The translations under genes were made by a program, and so were the position numbers. Positions 24,433 through 33,686 of a stretch of DNA of 64,000 nucleotides are shown here, piece after piece; the first letter of the stretch is position 1; each line of letters starts with the position of its first letter. Source of the DNA: an uncultured Campylobacter sp. (GTDB lineage: Bacteria > Campylobacterota > Campylobacteria > Campylobacterales > Campylobacteraceae); contig NZ_CALHVM010000006.1 of assembly GCF_938039205.1 (NCBI RefSeq), forward strand, positions 1 to 64,000, in the 5' to 3' direction. A model generated the notes under the pieces. The model was not told where the DNA came from and did no database searches. It saw nothing but the letters and a program-made list of their open reading frames with translations.

Positions 24433-26369
24433 ATTTGCTCCAAATTTTCGGCGATTTCTAAGACTTCAAAGTATTCGTTCTCTAACGTTTCAAGCTCGCC
24501 TTTTGCCGCTTCTAGGTCGTTATAAAGCACGGTTAGGCCGATTTGTTGATAGATTTTAGGATCGCTAAGGCCGGCGTTTAGCTCTTTTATCTTAGCTTCC
24601 AGCGCGGCGATTTTCTCTGGGTGCGAGGATAAAATTTGCGTTTGCTTGTAGCTTAACTTTGCGCCGGTTTTGCTCTTTTGCTTTTGCGCTTGCTCGGCTT
24701 CGCTTGCTAGGCTTGCTTCAAATTTACCAAGCTCGGCTAATTCGTCTTCTAGCTCGAGATAGACGCTGTACTCTTGATGTAGCACCTCTATTTGCGTGCC
24801 CTCAAAGGCCCAGAGTTTGTGCGCGATCTTATCGACGAAGTAGCGGTCGTGACTCACGATGATTATAGCGCCCTCAAAGCTTTGCAGGTAGTCTTCAAGG
24901 ATGTTGATAGTTGCGATATCCAGGTCATTTGTCGGCTCATCTAGTACGAGCACGTCGTACTCCTTGCTAAAAAGCAGAGCCAGCGCAACGCGGTTTTTCT
25001 CGCCGCCGCTTAGCACGCCGATGGGTTTATCGAGGAATTCTTTAGGAAATAGGAAATTTTTAAGGTAGCCATAAACGTGCATATTACGCCCACGCACCAT
25101 GACGTGATCGCCGCCGTTTGGGCAAAAGGTCTCGATGAGGCTTTTATCGTCATCCAGCGCGCTTCTGGACTGATCAAAGTACCCCACGCGCACTTCGCCT
25201 CGCTTGATCTCGCCGCTGCTAGGCTTTTCAAACCCGAGTAAAATTTTAATAAGAGTGCTTTTGCCGCTACCGTTTCGCCCGACTATCGCGATACGCTCGC
25301 CTTGCAAAACCCGCGCGTTAAAACCCGAAAAAAGCTGCTTGCCGCCGATATTTTTGCTTAATTGCTTGATCTCAAATAGCATCTTTTTGCGGTTTACGCT
25401 TTGCGTTTGGTTAAAATTTTTACTCGCGCGCTCAAGCTCGAGCCTAACGCGGCGTATCACGCCCGGGTTTTTCTTCGCCTCCTCGCGCATGGCTAGCACT
25501 CGCTCTTTGCGCCCTTCATTGCGTTTTAGACGTGCTTTGACGCCTCTGCGTAGCCACTCCTCCTCGGCTTTTAGCTGTTTTAGCAAAGTTTCGTGAGATT
25601 TAGCTAGGCTGGCTAAAATTTCCTCTTTTTTAGCTAGATAGTTTGCATAACCGCCGTCAAACGACGCCAACGCGCCTTCCTCGATCTCGATGCTTCTAGT
25701 TGCCAGCGCGTCGATAAAGTAGCGATCGTGCGAGATGAAAACTATCGTCTGGCGCGAGCTTTTTAGCATATCCTCTAAAAATCTCACCATATAGACGTCA
25801 AGGTGGTTCGTAGGCTCGTCAAGTAGCAAAATATCGGGCTTTTTAAGGATCAAAGCGCCCAGAGCCACGCGGCGTATCTCGCCTCCGCTAAGGCTTGCGA
25901 CAGCGCGGTTTTCGTACTCTTTTAGCTTAAACTCCTCCAGTACGCGCTCGATCTTGCGCTCGATCTGCCAGCCGTCTTTCGCCTCGATAAATTTGATTAG
26001 TTCGTCTTGCCTCGCGTTTAGTTCTTTGTTGTGCGGATCGCGGCCGAGCGCTTCTAGTACCGCCGCATACTCGTCGCGCGCATCAAATATCTCTTTTAGT
26101 TCTAAATTTAGCGCGTCTTTTACCGTCGCTGCATCGTCAAATTTGGGATTTTGCGCGAGCATTTCTACTTTTACGCCGCCTTGCAGGATACGCCTGCCGC
26201 TATCAGGCTCTAGCGAGCCCGCTACTAGCTTCATCAGTGTACTTTTGCCGCTACCGTTTTTACCGATGATTGCGATGCGCTCGCGCTCGTTTACGCTGAG
26301 GCTTACTTTGTTTAAAATTTCATTCGGACCGAATTTTTTACTAACGTCGATTAAATCAACTAATGCCAT
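24429..26369 (-). CDS. ABC-F family ATPase (Uup-like)
   Basis: 646 residues with two ABC cassettes and no membrane domain. Walker A IGKNGSGKST in cassette 1 and VGRNGSGKST in cassette 2, signature LSGGE in both, Walker B LLLDEPTNHLD and LVLDEPTNDLD. The interdomain linker is charged, and a C-terminal coiled coil (residues about 555-646) is typical of Uup rather than EttA. Such proteins act on the ribosome or DNA intermediates. Its ATG lies 14 bases inside the end of the HARE-HTH gene. Confidence 0.92.
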   Translation of the reverse strand: MALVDLIDVSKKFGPNEILNKVSLSVNERERIAIIGKNGSGKSTLMKLVAGSLEPDSGRRILQGGVKVEMLAQNPKFDDAATVKDALNLELKEIFDARDEYAAVLEALGRDPHNKELNARQDELIKFIEAKDGWQIERKIERVLEEFKLKEYENRAVASLSGGEIRRVALGALILKKPDILLLDEPTNHLDVYMVRFLEDMLKSSRQTIVFISHDRYFIDALATRSIEIEEGALASFDGGYANYLAKKEEILASLAKSHETLLKQLKAEEEWLRRGVKARLKRNEGRKERVLAMREEAKKNPGVIRRVRLELERASKNFNQTQSVNRKKMLFEIKQLSKNIGGKQLFSGFNARVLQGERIAIVGRNGSGKSTLIKILLGFEKPSSGEIKRGEVRVGYFDQSRSALDDDKSLIETFCPNGGDHVMVRGRNMHVYGYLKNFLFPKEFLDKPIGVLSGGEKNRVALALLFSKEYDVLVLDEPTNDLDIATINILEDYLQSFEGAIIIVSHDRYFVDKIAHKLWAFEGTQIEVLHQEYSVYLELEDELAELGKFEASLASEAEQAQKQKSKTGAKLSYKQTQILSSHPEKIAALEAKIKELNAGLSDPKIYQQIGLTVLYNDLEAAKGELETLENEYFEVLEIAENLEQI

Positions 26370-27336
26370 TAGTGTCCATTTTTTTATCTTTTATATATTT
26401 TTGTATTTTTTCATCATCAAACACATTATCATAATCCCCAGCAATCTTGCCGCCAACTTCGTTTATCTGAATATCTTTAACAATGTCGTTCAAAAATTCT
26501 TTAAAATTTGGATTTTTTTCCGTCAAAATATCAAGTGTAACACTATCAATTTGCCTTTGTTTTGATGCAATTAAAATTTTTGAGCTTAAAATCTCAGTGT
26601 CGAGCTTTATAAGTCCTATGCCAAAATTTGCATTTAGTCTTCTTAGCTCTTGCATGATCTCATCATTTTCATCAAAATCAAATACTACCAAATATCCTTC
26701 ATTAGCCCAGCTTGAGTTTGAAACAGCTTGAAAATACGATGATTTGAGATTTGACCAATCAAGTGAAATTTTAATTTCAAAAGAATAAAGTTTATGATTT
26801 ATAACATTTAGTTTTTTGAGTAGGTCAAAAGAGGTTTTCGCAAAATCATTAAAACCAAAATGAACACCAACTACATCTGGATGTAACCATTCATTTTGAC
26901 CACCCTTTTCCTTGATGCTTTTTTCGTGATAGATAGTTTTAGCATATACATCAAACAATGGGCTTTCAAGCAAGAATTTTACAAGCAAAGGATGTAAATC
27001 TCGTTCTTTAAATTTCTCTTTTTTTACCTTTTGCTCCAATGCTACACAATTTTCCGAATCAATTTCTTTTTTTGATTCTGCAATTTCTTGATATTTACGC
27101 CCCTTTAGTCCAAATCTCGTCGGCTGACGAGAAAGTGCAATAAATTTTGAATCTTGTTTTTTTACATTAGTATAAAGCAGTGCAGCCAAACTATCCTTAG
27201 GTGTTATACCGCCAGAATTCAGCTTCTTATCAAAACCTAATTCAACTGCTTTTTGCCAAATTTCTTGAGACTTAAGCGGCTCACGGCTATTATTTAAAAC
27301 ATCATACGCTAAATCCGAAAATGTATATTTTTCCAC
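26356..27336 (-). CDS. HARE-HTH protein with PD-(D/E)XK-like C-terminal domain
   Basis: 326 residues. The first 75 or so (YTFSDLAYDVLNNSREPLKSQEIWQKAVELGFDKKL..LAALLYTNVKKQDSKFIALSR) form a HARE-type winged helix, a module tied to restriction and modified-DNA biology. After a charged linker, WLHPDVVGVHF and LYSFEIKISLD supply the spaced D and E-x-K of the PD-(D/E)XK/Mrr nuclease fold. Resembles COG2958-type proteins. The gene is visibly more AT-rich and less AAATTT-patterned in codon choice than its neighbours, suggesting transfer. GTG start behind AAGGGG, 11 bases after the NSS gene. Nuclease activity is inference. Confidence 0.75.
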   Translation of the reverse strand: MEKYTFSDLAYDVLNNSREPLKSQEIWQKAVELGFDKKLNSGGITPKDSLAALLYTNVKKQDSKFIALSRQPTRFGLKGRKYQEIAESKKEIDSENCVALEQKVKKEKFKERDLHPLLVKFLLESPLFDVYAKTIYHEKSIKEKGGQNEWLHPDVVGVHFGFNDFAKTSFDLLKKLNVINHKLYSFEIKISLDWSNLKSSYFQAVSNSSWANEGYLVVFDFDENDEIMQELRRLNANFGIGLIKLDTEILSSKILIASKQRQIDSVTLDILTEKNPNFKEFLNDIVKDIQINEVGGKIAGDYDNVFDDEKIQKYIKDKKMDTNGIS

Positions 27337-27347
27337 TATCTTCCCCT

Positions 27348-28661
27348 TTAAAACGATATATGCATGCTAAGCGCGATGACACAAAGCGTAAGCGCCATCG
27401 GCACGTAGATATATCTGCCCGTAAAATACCAAAACGCGCCTTGCTTTTTTGCAGCGCCCGTGTTAATCTCATCCATGATCTCTTCTTTTTTTATGACCCA
27501 AAACCACGACACCGCGCCGATCACCGCGCCGATAGGGATGATATAGATCGATACGAAGTCCATCCACGGTCCCCAGCTAGTTATGGCTTCCATATTTACG
27601 CCGATACCAAAGCATATTATGCAAAGCGCTATCAGCACGACGCCGCGCTTTAGGCTAGGAAATTTGTGCATTATCGACTCGGCGACAGCTTCGAACATAT
27701 TTTGTAGCGAGGTCACGCCGCCAAAAATCACCGCCGTAAATAAAATAATCGCGAAAATTTGACCGCCGGGCATGTCTTGTAAAATTTTAGGTAGCGTTAC
27801 AAAAAGTAACCCGGGCCCAGCCGCAGGATCCATGCCGTAAGCAAATACCGCAGGCAGCATAACAAGCGCCGCCGTCATCGCCGCGATCGTATCAAAGATC
27901 GCCGTCTTTTGCGCGCTATCTACGACGTCCTCGTCCTTTGATAGATACGCGCCGTAGACGATCATACCGGAGCCCGTGATAGATAGCGAGAAAAAGGCCT
28001 GACCCATCGCCGCTACCCATACCATCGGATCGGCTAGCTTGCCCCAGTCGCTGTGAAAGACGAATTTATACCCGCCAAACGCCCCGTCTAAAAACGCCAC
28101 TCTAATCGCTAAAATAAAAAATAGCACGAAAAATAGCGGCATCATGATTTTATTTGTCTTTTCGATGCTGTGTGCGCCGAAAAATAGCGTAAACAGCGTA
28201 CCTGCAACGACGATAAAGTGAAACGGCACGACAGAATAGGACGAAAGCGCAAAGGACTCAAACCAAGTGTTCGTATCCACCGTCATCAGCGAGCCTGTGA
28301 TCGCCTGAAATAGCGCCTTTAAAACGTATGCGATGATGACAGCGTAGCCGATAGCGATACACATCGAGCCAGCTAGCGGTATCCAGCCTAAAATTTTACC
28401 GAACGTGCCCCAGTTTCGACTCTTCCACGCATATTCGTATGAGCCTAGCGTGCCGGTTTTGGCGCGCCTGCCGATAGCGTACTCAGCAGAAAGCCCCACG
28501 TAGGAAAATATCGCGATAAAAAACAGATAAACGAGCAAAAACGCGCCGCCGCCGTTCGTACCGACCTTATAAGGAAACCCCCAGACGTTGGCCATACCGA
28601 TAGCCGAGCCCACGCAAGCGATGATAAACGCCCAGCGTGACGTAAAATTTGTTTTGTGCAT
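27348..28661 (-). CDS. Sodium-dependent transporter, NSS family
   Basis: About 437 residues with some eleven transmembrane helices. The first helix has the NSS signature WAFIIACVGSAIGMANVWGFPYKVGTNGGGAFLLVY, holding sodium- and substrate-binding backbone sites, and the FFSLSITGSGMIVYGAYL segment is typical of bacterial members. Imports an amino acid or similar solute with Na+; the substrate is unknown. I use ATG 28661 (MHKTNFTSRW) behind GGATAT; the frame opens ten codons earlier at a TTG without a site. First gene of a leftward unit with HARE-HTH and ABC-F. Confidence 0.93.
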   Translation of the reverse strand: MHKTNFTSRWAFIIACVGSAIGMANVWGFPYKVGTNGGGAFLLVYLFFIAIFSYVGLSAEYAIGRRAKTGTLGSYEYAWKSRNWGTFGKILGWIPLAGSMCIAIGYAVIIAYVLKALFQAITGSLMTVDTNTWFESFALSSYSVVPFHFIVVAGTLFTLFFGAHSIEKTNKIMMPLFFVLFFILAIRVAFLDGAFGGYKFVFHSDWGKLADPMVWVAAMGQAFFSLSITGSGMIVYGAYLSKDEDVVDSAQKTAIFDTIAAMTAALVMLPAVFAYGMDPAAGPGLLFVTLPKILQDMPGGQIFAIILFTAVIFGGVTSLQNMFEAVAESIMHKFPSLKRGVVLIALCIICFGIGVNMEAITSWGPWMDFVSIYIIPIGAVIGAVSWFWVIKKEEIMDEINTGAAKKQGAFWYFTGRYIYVPMALTLCVIALSMHISF

Positions 28662-28782
28662 TTGATATCCGTTTAGATTAAATTTTCTCAATTATACTTG
28701 ATTAAGCTAATAAAAAGATTATGCCCCGCTCGCCCATAAAATACGCCGCTTCGCCTTAAAACGCTTTAAATTTATATTTGGG

Positions 28783-28788
28783 TATAAT
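28783..28788 (+). promoter_or_regulatory. -10 element (TATAAT) before the MATE gene
   Basis: TATAAT within TTTGGGTATAATCG, 39 bases before the ATG at 28827. Confidence 0.6.
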
Positions 28789-28826
28789 CGCGCGTTATCT
28801 AAAATCCACGTTACAAAAGAGAATTT

Positions 28827-30146
28827 ATGAATTTATCGCTCAAAAAGCTCACTATACCGATATTTTTGGATATGTTTTTGCACTTCGTGACGCTCATCAT
28901 AAACACATATATGGTGACTAAGGTCAGCGTCCATCTAGTCGGCGCCATGGGTGCTGGCAACCAGATAATGGATCTTTTTATGACCATTTTTAGCTTCCTT
29001 AGCGTGGGCTGCTCAGTCGTGGTCGCTCAGGCTCTAGGCGCGCGAAATCACAACCTAGCCAAACGCGTCATACACGCTAGCATCACGTTTAACACGATCA
29101 TCGGCCTTGGCAGCGCGGTTTTTATTTACTTTTTCGGTTTTGAGATTTTAGAGCTTTTAAACGTCCCCGAGCAGCTTCGTGCCCAGAGCTTTGGCTACTT
29201 GCATATGCTCGGTATCGCGCTAGCCTTTGACGGTATCGGCATGGTGCTTGCAGCCGTGCTTCGCGTTTACAACTTCGCCACCGCCGTCATGCTAGTTTCG
29301 CTGCTCATGAACGTCATCACCCTTTGCGGTAACGCCATCGCACTTTTTGGCTGGCTGGGACTACCAAACTACGGCCTCTACGGCGTCGCGGTTTCGACCG
29401 TTGTCGGACGACTAGTGGGCGTTATCGTGCTATTTTTGATACTGACACGCTACGCGAAAGTTAATATTTTCTTTAAACGCCTATTTAGCCTGCCGTTTGC
29501 CATTTTGCGTAAAATTTTATCCGTCGGACTTCCGAGCGCGGGCGAAAATTTACTCTGGATGGCGCAGTATATGGTGGCTTTTGGCTTTGTAGCGAGCATG
29601 GGCGAGGCCAGCTTAAACGTGCAGACCATCTACTTTCAGATCACGCTTCTTATCCTTCTTTGCGGAGCCAGTATCAGCGTGGCAAACGAAGTCATCGTCG
29701 GCCACCTAGTCGGCGCGATGAGATTTGACGAGGCCTACTCGCGCACTTTCCGCGCGCTTCGCATCGGCTTTATCGCGACTCTCGCGGTCGTTTTGGCGGC
29801 GTATTTTTGCAAATTTGAGATCATGGAGCGGTTAAATTTGACCGAGGAGCTAAAGGTCGTCATGCTACCGCTTTTTACGCTTTCTATCGTGCTTGAGACG
29901 GGACGAACGTTTAACATCGTAATCGTAAATGCTCTGCGCGCGAGCGGGGATGCTAAATTTCCACTGATGACGGGCGCCGTGTTTATGTGGGGCGTGAGCT
30001 TGCCGCTAGGATACTATCTAGGCATCGTGCAGGGCATGGGGATCATCGGCGTTTGGATTGGATTTACCGCCGACGAGTGGCTGCGCGGACTCGTAAATAC
30101 CTGGCGCTGGAGAAGCAGAAAATGGCAATCAAAACGCCTCGTGTAA
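28827..30146 (+). CDS. MATE family efflux transporter
   Basis: 439 residues and about twelve transmembrane helices in two related halves, with the MATE-type opening (IPIFLDMFLHFVTLIINTYMVTKVSVHLVGAMGAGNQIM) and the second-half counterpart LPSAGENLLWMAQYMVAFGFVASMG. Exports cationic drugs or metabolites using Na+ or H+. Own -10 element upstream. Its last 25 bases overlap the start of the YgjP-type gene. Confidence 0.92.
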   Translation: MNLSLKKLTIPIFLDMFLHFVTLIINTYMVTKVSVHLVGAMGAGNQIMDLFMTIFSFLSVGCSVVVAQALGARNHNLAKRVIHASITFNTIIGLGSAVFIYFFGFEILELLNVPEQLRAQSFGYLHMLGIALAFDGIGMVLAAVLRVYNFATAVMLVSLLMNVITLCGNAIALFGWLGLPNYGLYGVAVSTVVGRLVGVIVLFLILTRYAKVNIFFKRLFSLPFAILRKILSVGLPSAGENLLWMAQYMVAFGFVASMGEASLNVQTIYFQITLLILLCGASISVANEVIVGHLVGAMRFDEAYSRTFRALRIGFIATLAVVLAAYFCKFEIMERLNLTEELKVVMLPLFTLSIVLETGRTFNIVIVNALRASGDAKFPLMTGAVFMWGVSLPLGYYLGIVQGMGIIGVWIGFTADEWLRGLVNTWRWRSRKWQSKRLV

Positions 30147-30931
30147 AAACCGTTTGCGTAAAATGCGGCGAATTTGACGTCGCGCTAAATTTTAAAAAAG
30201 GCGTCAAAACAACTAGACTAAAAGTCGCTAAAACCGGCGAGATCTCAGTCTCACTGCCCTTTTACGCCGCGCAAAAATATGCGCTAGAGTTTGTGCAAAA
30301 AAACTACGACTGGCTAAAATCGGCTCACGAAAAGACGCTATCAAATTTACCGCGCGAGGACGAGTTTAGACTACTGGGCGAGGTTTATCGCATCAAATTT
30401 GAGCCGAATTTAAAGGGCGTAAATTTGATAAGGTTTGCAAGCGGCTCGGGAGCTTTTGACGGTTTAAATTTGAGCTCGGGCGGGCTAGGCCCGCACCTTT
30501 ACGGCGCTAAATTTGACGCTAGCGAATTTAACCAGCACCTTGACGAAGCCAAATTTAAAAGCTCGGACGAACGCAAATTTGACGGCGAAATTTACGCTGC
30601 GAGTTTAGCTGCGCTAGAAAACCACAAAAAAGCTTTTGCAAGGCGCATTTACGGGCATTTTATAGCTAAATTCGCTCCAGCTGTAAACCGCAAGATAAAC
30701 CGCGTCGTCGTTCGCAAAATGACCACTCGCTGGGGTAGCTGCAACTCGCGCAAAGGCTATATAAATTTAAGTCTAAATTTGATCGAAAAAGCCCCAGAAC
30801 TAGTCGAATACGTCGTGCTTCACGAGCTAACCCATCTCATCTACCCCCACCATCAAAAAAGCTTTTATGGCTTTATCGCAGGGCTAATGCCTGATTTTAA
30901 AACGCGAGAACAACGGCTAAACAAAAAATAA
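30122..30931 (+). CDS. YgjP-type (M48-like) metallopeptidase with lineage-specific insert
   Basis: 269 residues. The zinc site VVLHELTHLIYPHH near the C-terminus and MTTRWGSCNSRKGYINLSLNLI match the YgjP/WLM-like metal-dependent hydrolase family. I take ATG 30122, in the tail of the MATE gene; the frame is open further upstream but only as a shadow of MATE. Between the two halves (about 30400-30590) lies a low-complexity stretch (LNLSSGG, AKFDASEF, AKFKSSDERKFDGEI) made of AAATTT-encoded peptides and absent from typical relatives. Substrate unknown. Confidence 0.85.
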   Translation: MAIKTPRVKTVCVKCGEFDVALNFKKGVKTTRLKVAKTGEISVSLPFYAAQKYALEFVQKNYDWLKSAHEKTLSNLPREDEFRLLGEVYRIKFEPNLKGVNLIRFASGSGAFDGLNLSSGGLGPHLYGAKFDASEFNQHLDEAKFKSSDERKFDGEIYAASLAALENHKKAFARRIYGHFIAKFAPAVNRKINRVVVRKMTTRWGSCNSRKGYINLSLNLIEKAPELVEYVVLHELTHLIYPHHQKSFYGFIAGLMPDFKTREQRLNKK

Positions 30932-30943
30932 TTTTAAATATGC

Positions 30944-30949
30944 TAAAAT
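30944..30949 (+). promoter_or_regulatory. Possible -10 element (TAAAAT) before the Sel1 gene
   Basis: TGCTAAAAT, an extended -10-like sequence, 28 bases before the ATG at 30977; weak evidence. Confidence 0.35.
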
Positions 30950-30976
30950 AGAATATTTTTAATTTAAAGGGAGATA

Positions 30977-31459
30977 ATGAAAAAACTTCTAATGCTAGTT
31001 GCCGCGGTTTTTGCTCTGGGCGGCGATTTTGAGGACGGCGTAAAGGCCTACGAGGGCTCTAAATTTGTAACGGCTCGCGAGAAATTTGCAGCTGCCTGCG
31101 ACGCGAACAACGGTCTAGCCTGCGCAAAACTAGGCGCGCTTTATCAGCTGGGCAAGGATATCCTGCCTGACACCAAAAAAGCACTTGAGCTATACGAAAA
31201 AGGCTGCGAACTAGGCTCTAAAGAGGCCTGCTCGGGTGCCGGCGGGATATACGTATCAAGCGACAAAGAAAAGGCGCGTGCACTGCTAAATAAGGGTTGC
31301 GAGCTTGGCGACGGCTTTTCATGCGCGACTGCGGGATCGTATCTGCTAGAGGAGAAAAAATTTAAAGAGGCATATGCGCTCTTTGAAAAAGCATGCAAGA
31401 TAGGCGATAGCCTCGGATGCCAATTTGCAAGCGATCTAAAACGCTCAAAAAGACTTTAA
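30977..31459 (+). CDS. Secreted Sel1-repeat, cysteine-rich protein
   Basis: 160 residues. A signal peptide of about 16-18 residues precedes three to four Sel1-like repeats of the ALELYEKGCELGSKEACSGAG kind. Each repeat carries a pair of cysteines 7-8 residues apart (CELG..AC, CKIG..GC), the layout of Helicobacter Hcp/Campylobacter periplasmic Sel1 proteins stabilised by disulfides. Probably periplasmic or secreted; partner unknown. Stands alone between a peptidase gene and a hairpin. Confidence 0.85.
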   Translation: MKKLLMLVAAVFALGGDFEDGVKAYEGSKFVTAREKFAAACDANNGLACAKLGALYQLGKDILPDTKKALELYEKGCELGSKEACSGAGGIYVSSDKEKARALLNKGCELGDGFSCATAGSYLLEEKKFKEAYALFEKACKIGDSLGCQFASDLKRSKRL

Positions 31460-31471
31460 TTTTTCTTACTC

Positions 31472-31500
31472 GGGTTAAATTTGACGGTTAAATTTAACCC
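31472..31500 (+). repeat. Hairpin after the Sel1 gene with AAATTT in the stem
   Basis: GGGTTAAATTT (31472-31482) and AAATTTAACCC (31490-31500) form a perfect 11-bp stem with a 7-base loop. No clean T tail follows, so termination is possible but not certain. It lies between convergent genes. Confidence 0.65.
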
Positions 31501-31586
31501 AAATTTATCTTTTCTATACACTACTTCCAAAACGAAAGCTTTTAAAATTTACGAGAGAGTAATCAACAGGCCGAGAAAGCGCAGGC

Positions 31587-33686
31587 TTAAGCGCCTACGC
31601 CAACCCTCTTCTCCGCTTTATTTTGTATCCATTGAAATGCAAATAACGCCGCGTAAAGCGAAACGCCGATCGCGTAAGAAATGTATTCGTTTGGGATAAA
31701 CGGGATGTACTTGGCGCACATATTAGGCACCAAAGTTAGCGGCACTACGCACAAAAGTAATGCGCGCTCTAGCATGCTTACGCGTTTAACGAAATACCCC
31801 TGAAGCGCCGAAGAAAAGGCAAACATACCAACTAGAGCCGTACCGAAAATCAGCGCCATCTCGAGCGGATTTGTTATCCACACTATGCCTTTAGCGTCGT
31901 TTGGATTGGCCGAGTTTACGCTCTCTATCAAAAGCAGCTTGTTGTTAAACACGAAAGAAAACGGCAAAATAGTCGTACGCAGGTCATAGAAAAAGCCTTG
32001 CACGCCCACGGTTACGGGATTTGCTTTAGCGATACCAGCCGCAGCGTATGCCGCGATACCGACCGGAGGCGTATCGTCTGCTAGGATACCAAAGTAAAAG
32101 ACGAAAAGATGCACGGCGATAGCAGGAATAAGAAAGCCGTTTTTGTGCGCCAAAAACAAAATCACAGGCGCGACTAGCGAGCTAACGACGATATAGTTTG
32201 CCGTCGTCGGCAAGCCCATGCCTAGTATCAGCGACATTATCGCAGTGAGAAATAGGATGAGCACGATGTTGTTGCCGGCTAAATTTTCCACGACTTCAGA
32301 TAGCACTTGTCCGACTCCAGTTAGCGAGATAGAGCCCACGATAATGCCCGCTAGACCCGTAGCTATAGCGATCGTAGTCATGCTTTTAGCCGCCGTTACC
32401 ATCGCCCAAAATATATCCGCAAAGCCGATGATAAAGTCCTCTTTGCCGACGTCCTCGCCGTGAGCCATTTTTTTAACGGGTTCCTGAAAAAGGATAATCA
32501 AAAACAGCACGCAAATAGCGTTAAAAGCTGCTGAGATCGGAGATTCGTTTGCAATTAACAATGTATAGAGCAAAACCAAAATCGGGATAAGATAGTGCAG
32601 ACCGCTCACGAAAATCTTAAGCTTAGATATGCTGGCACCCTGTTCCATGCCTTTTAGCCCTAGCTTACAACTCTCAAGGTGCACGATGAAAAACAGCGAC
32701 AAATAGCACACAAATGCCGGAATCACAGCCGCTATCATGACGTTTGTGTAACTAAGACCCAAAAACTCGGCGATGATAAAGGCCGCCGCGCCCATGATAG
32801 GCGGCATCAGCTGACCATTTACGCCCGCAGCCACCTCGATCGCGCCTGCCTTGGTACTAGTTAGCCCCGCCTTTTTCATCAACGGGATCGTAAATGTTCC
32901 AACTGTAACGACGTTTGCCGTGGAGCTGCCGCTCACCATGCCGGTTAGTCCTGACGCGATAACCGAGGCCTTCGCCGGTCCGCCGCGGAATTTGCCCAGC
33001 AGCGCAAAGGCTAAATTTATAAAGTACTGCCCCGCTCCGGCGCGCTCCAAAAGCGAACCGAACAAGACAAAAAGATAAATGAAACTCACGCTAACGCCAA
33101 GCGGCACGCCAAAAACGCCCTCGGTCGTAAGGTACATGTGGCCGGCGAGCTTGTTTAGGCTAGCGCCCTGGTGCGCGATGATGTCGGGCATATACTGACC
33201 GAAATAATCATACGCTAAAAATATCGCCGCGATAATAGGAAGCGCTGGACCGATTATCCTGCGACCCGCCTCAAACAGCACGACAACGGCGACACAGGAT
33301 ACGGCTATATCAAAGCTCGTGTAGTCTCCTGGGCGCTGCGCTAGAGCGTAAAACTCTATGAGCGGATAGAGCGCGGCTAGCGTGCCCACAACACAGAGCG
33401 CGATGTCGTAAAACGGTAGGCTGGAGTGGGCTTTTTTATGAATTTTAAGCGGATAGAGCAAAAACAGCAGACAAATAGCAAACGCAAGGTGCGCCGAGCG
33501 CGACATCGTCGTGTTCATTGGAAAATACGCGATATAAAGCTGAAAAACCGACCATGCAAAGCAGATAATGCTCGTGAAATATACATAAAAGTTCGAGTTT
33601 ATCTCGCGCGTCTTTACCTCGACGAACTCCTCCTTTTCCTGCGTCGACTCGGTATTTATTCGTGTTTCGTTTAGATTTTTATCCAT
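31587..33686 (-). CDS. TRAP transporter fused permease (TAXI type)
   Basis: 699 residues and about 18 hydrophobic helices: four N-terminal helices equivalent to the small DctQ subunit fused to the large DctM subunit. Family marks include GSSTANVVTVGTFTIPLMKKAG, VNGQLMPPIMGAAAFI and MGLPTTANYIVVSSLVAP. Works with the periplasmic TAXI protein encoded upstream on the same strand to import an organic acid such as glutamate or another carboxylate using an ion gradient; substrate unknown. Confidence 0.93.
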   Translation of the reverse strand: MDKNLNETRINTESTQEKEEFVEVKTREINSNFYVYFTSIICFAWSVFQLYIAYFPMNTTMSRSAHLAFAICLLFLLYPLKIHKKAHSSLPFYDIALCVVGTLAALYPLIEFYALAQRPGDYTSFDIAVSCVAVVVLFEAGRRIIGPALPIIAAIFLAYDYFGQYMPDIIAHQGASLNKLAGHMYLTTEGVFGVPLGVSVSFIYLFVLFGSLLERAGAGQYFINLAFALLGKFRGGPAKASVIASGLTGMVSGSSTANVVTVGTFTIPLMKKAGLTSTKAGAIEVAAGVNGQLMPPIMGAAAFIIAEFLGLSYTNVMIAAVIPAFVCYLSLFFIVHLESCKLGLKGMEQGASISKLKIFVSGLHYLIPILVLLYTLLIANESPISAAFNAICVLFLIILFQEPVKKMAHGEDVGKEDFIIGFADIFWAMVTAAKSMTTIAIATGLAGIIVGSISLTGVGQVLSEVVENLAGNNIVLILFLTAIMSLILGMGLPTTANYIVVSSLVAPVILFLAHKNGFLIPAIAVHLFVFYFGILADDTPPVGIAAYAAAGIAKANPVTVGVQGFFYDLRTTILPFSFVFNNKLLLIESVNSANPNDAKGIVWITNPLEMALIFGTALVGMFAFSSALQGYFVKRVSMLERALLLCVVPLTLVPNMCAKYIPFIPNEYISYAIGVSLYAALFAFQWIQNKAEKRVGVGA

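Noticed and set aside
29987..30121. Longer N-terminus for the YgjP-type peptidase
   Set aside because: The extra 45 codons are a frame shadow of the MATE gene and lack family similarity; ATG 30122 gives the expected start.
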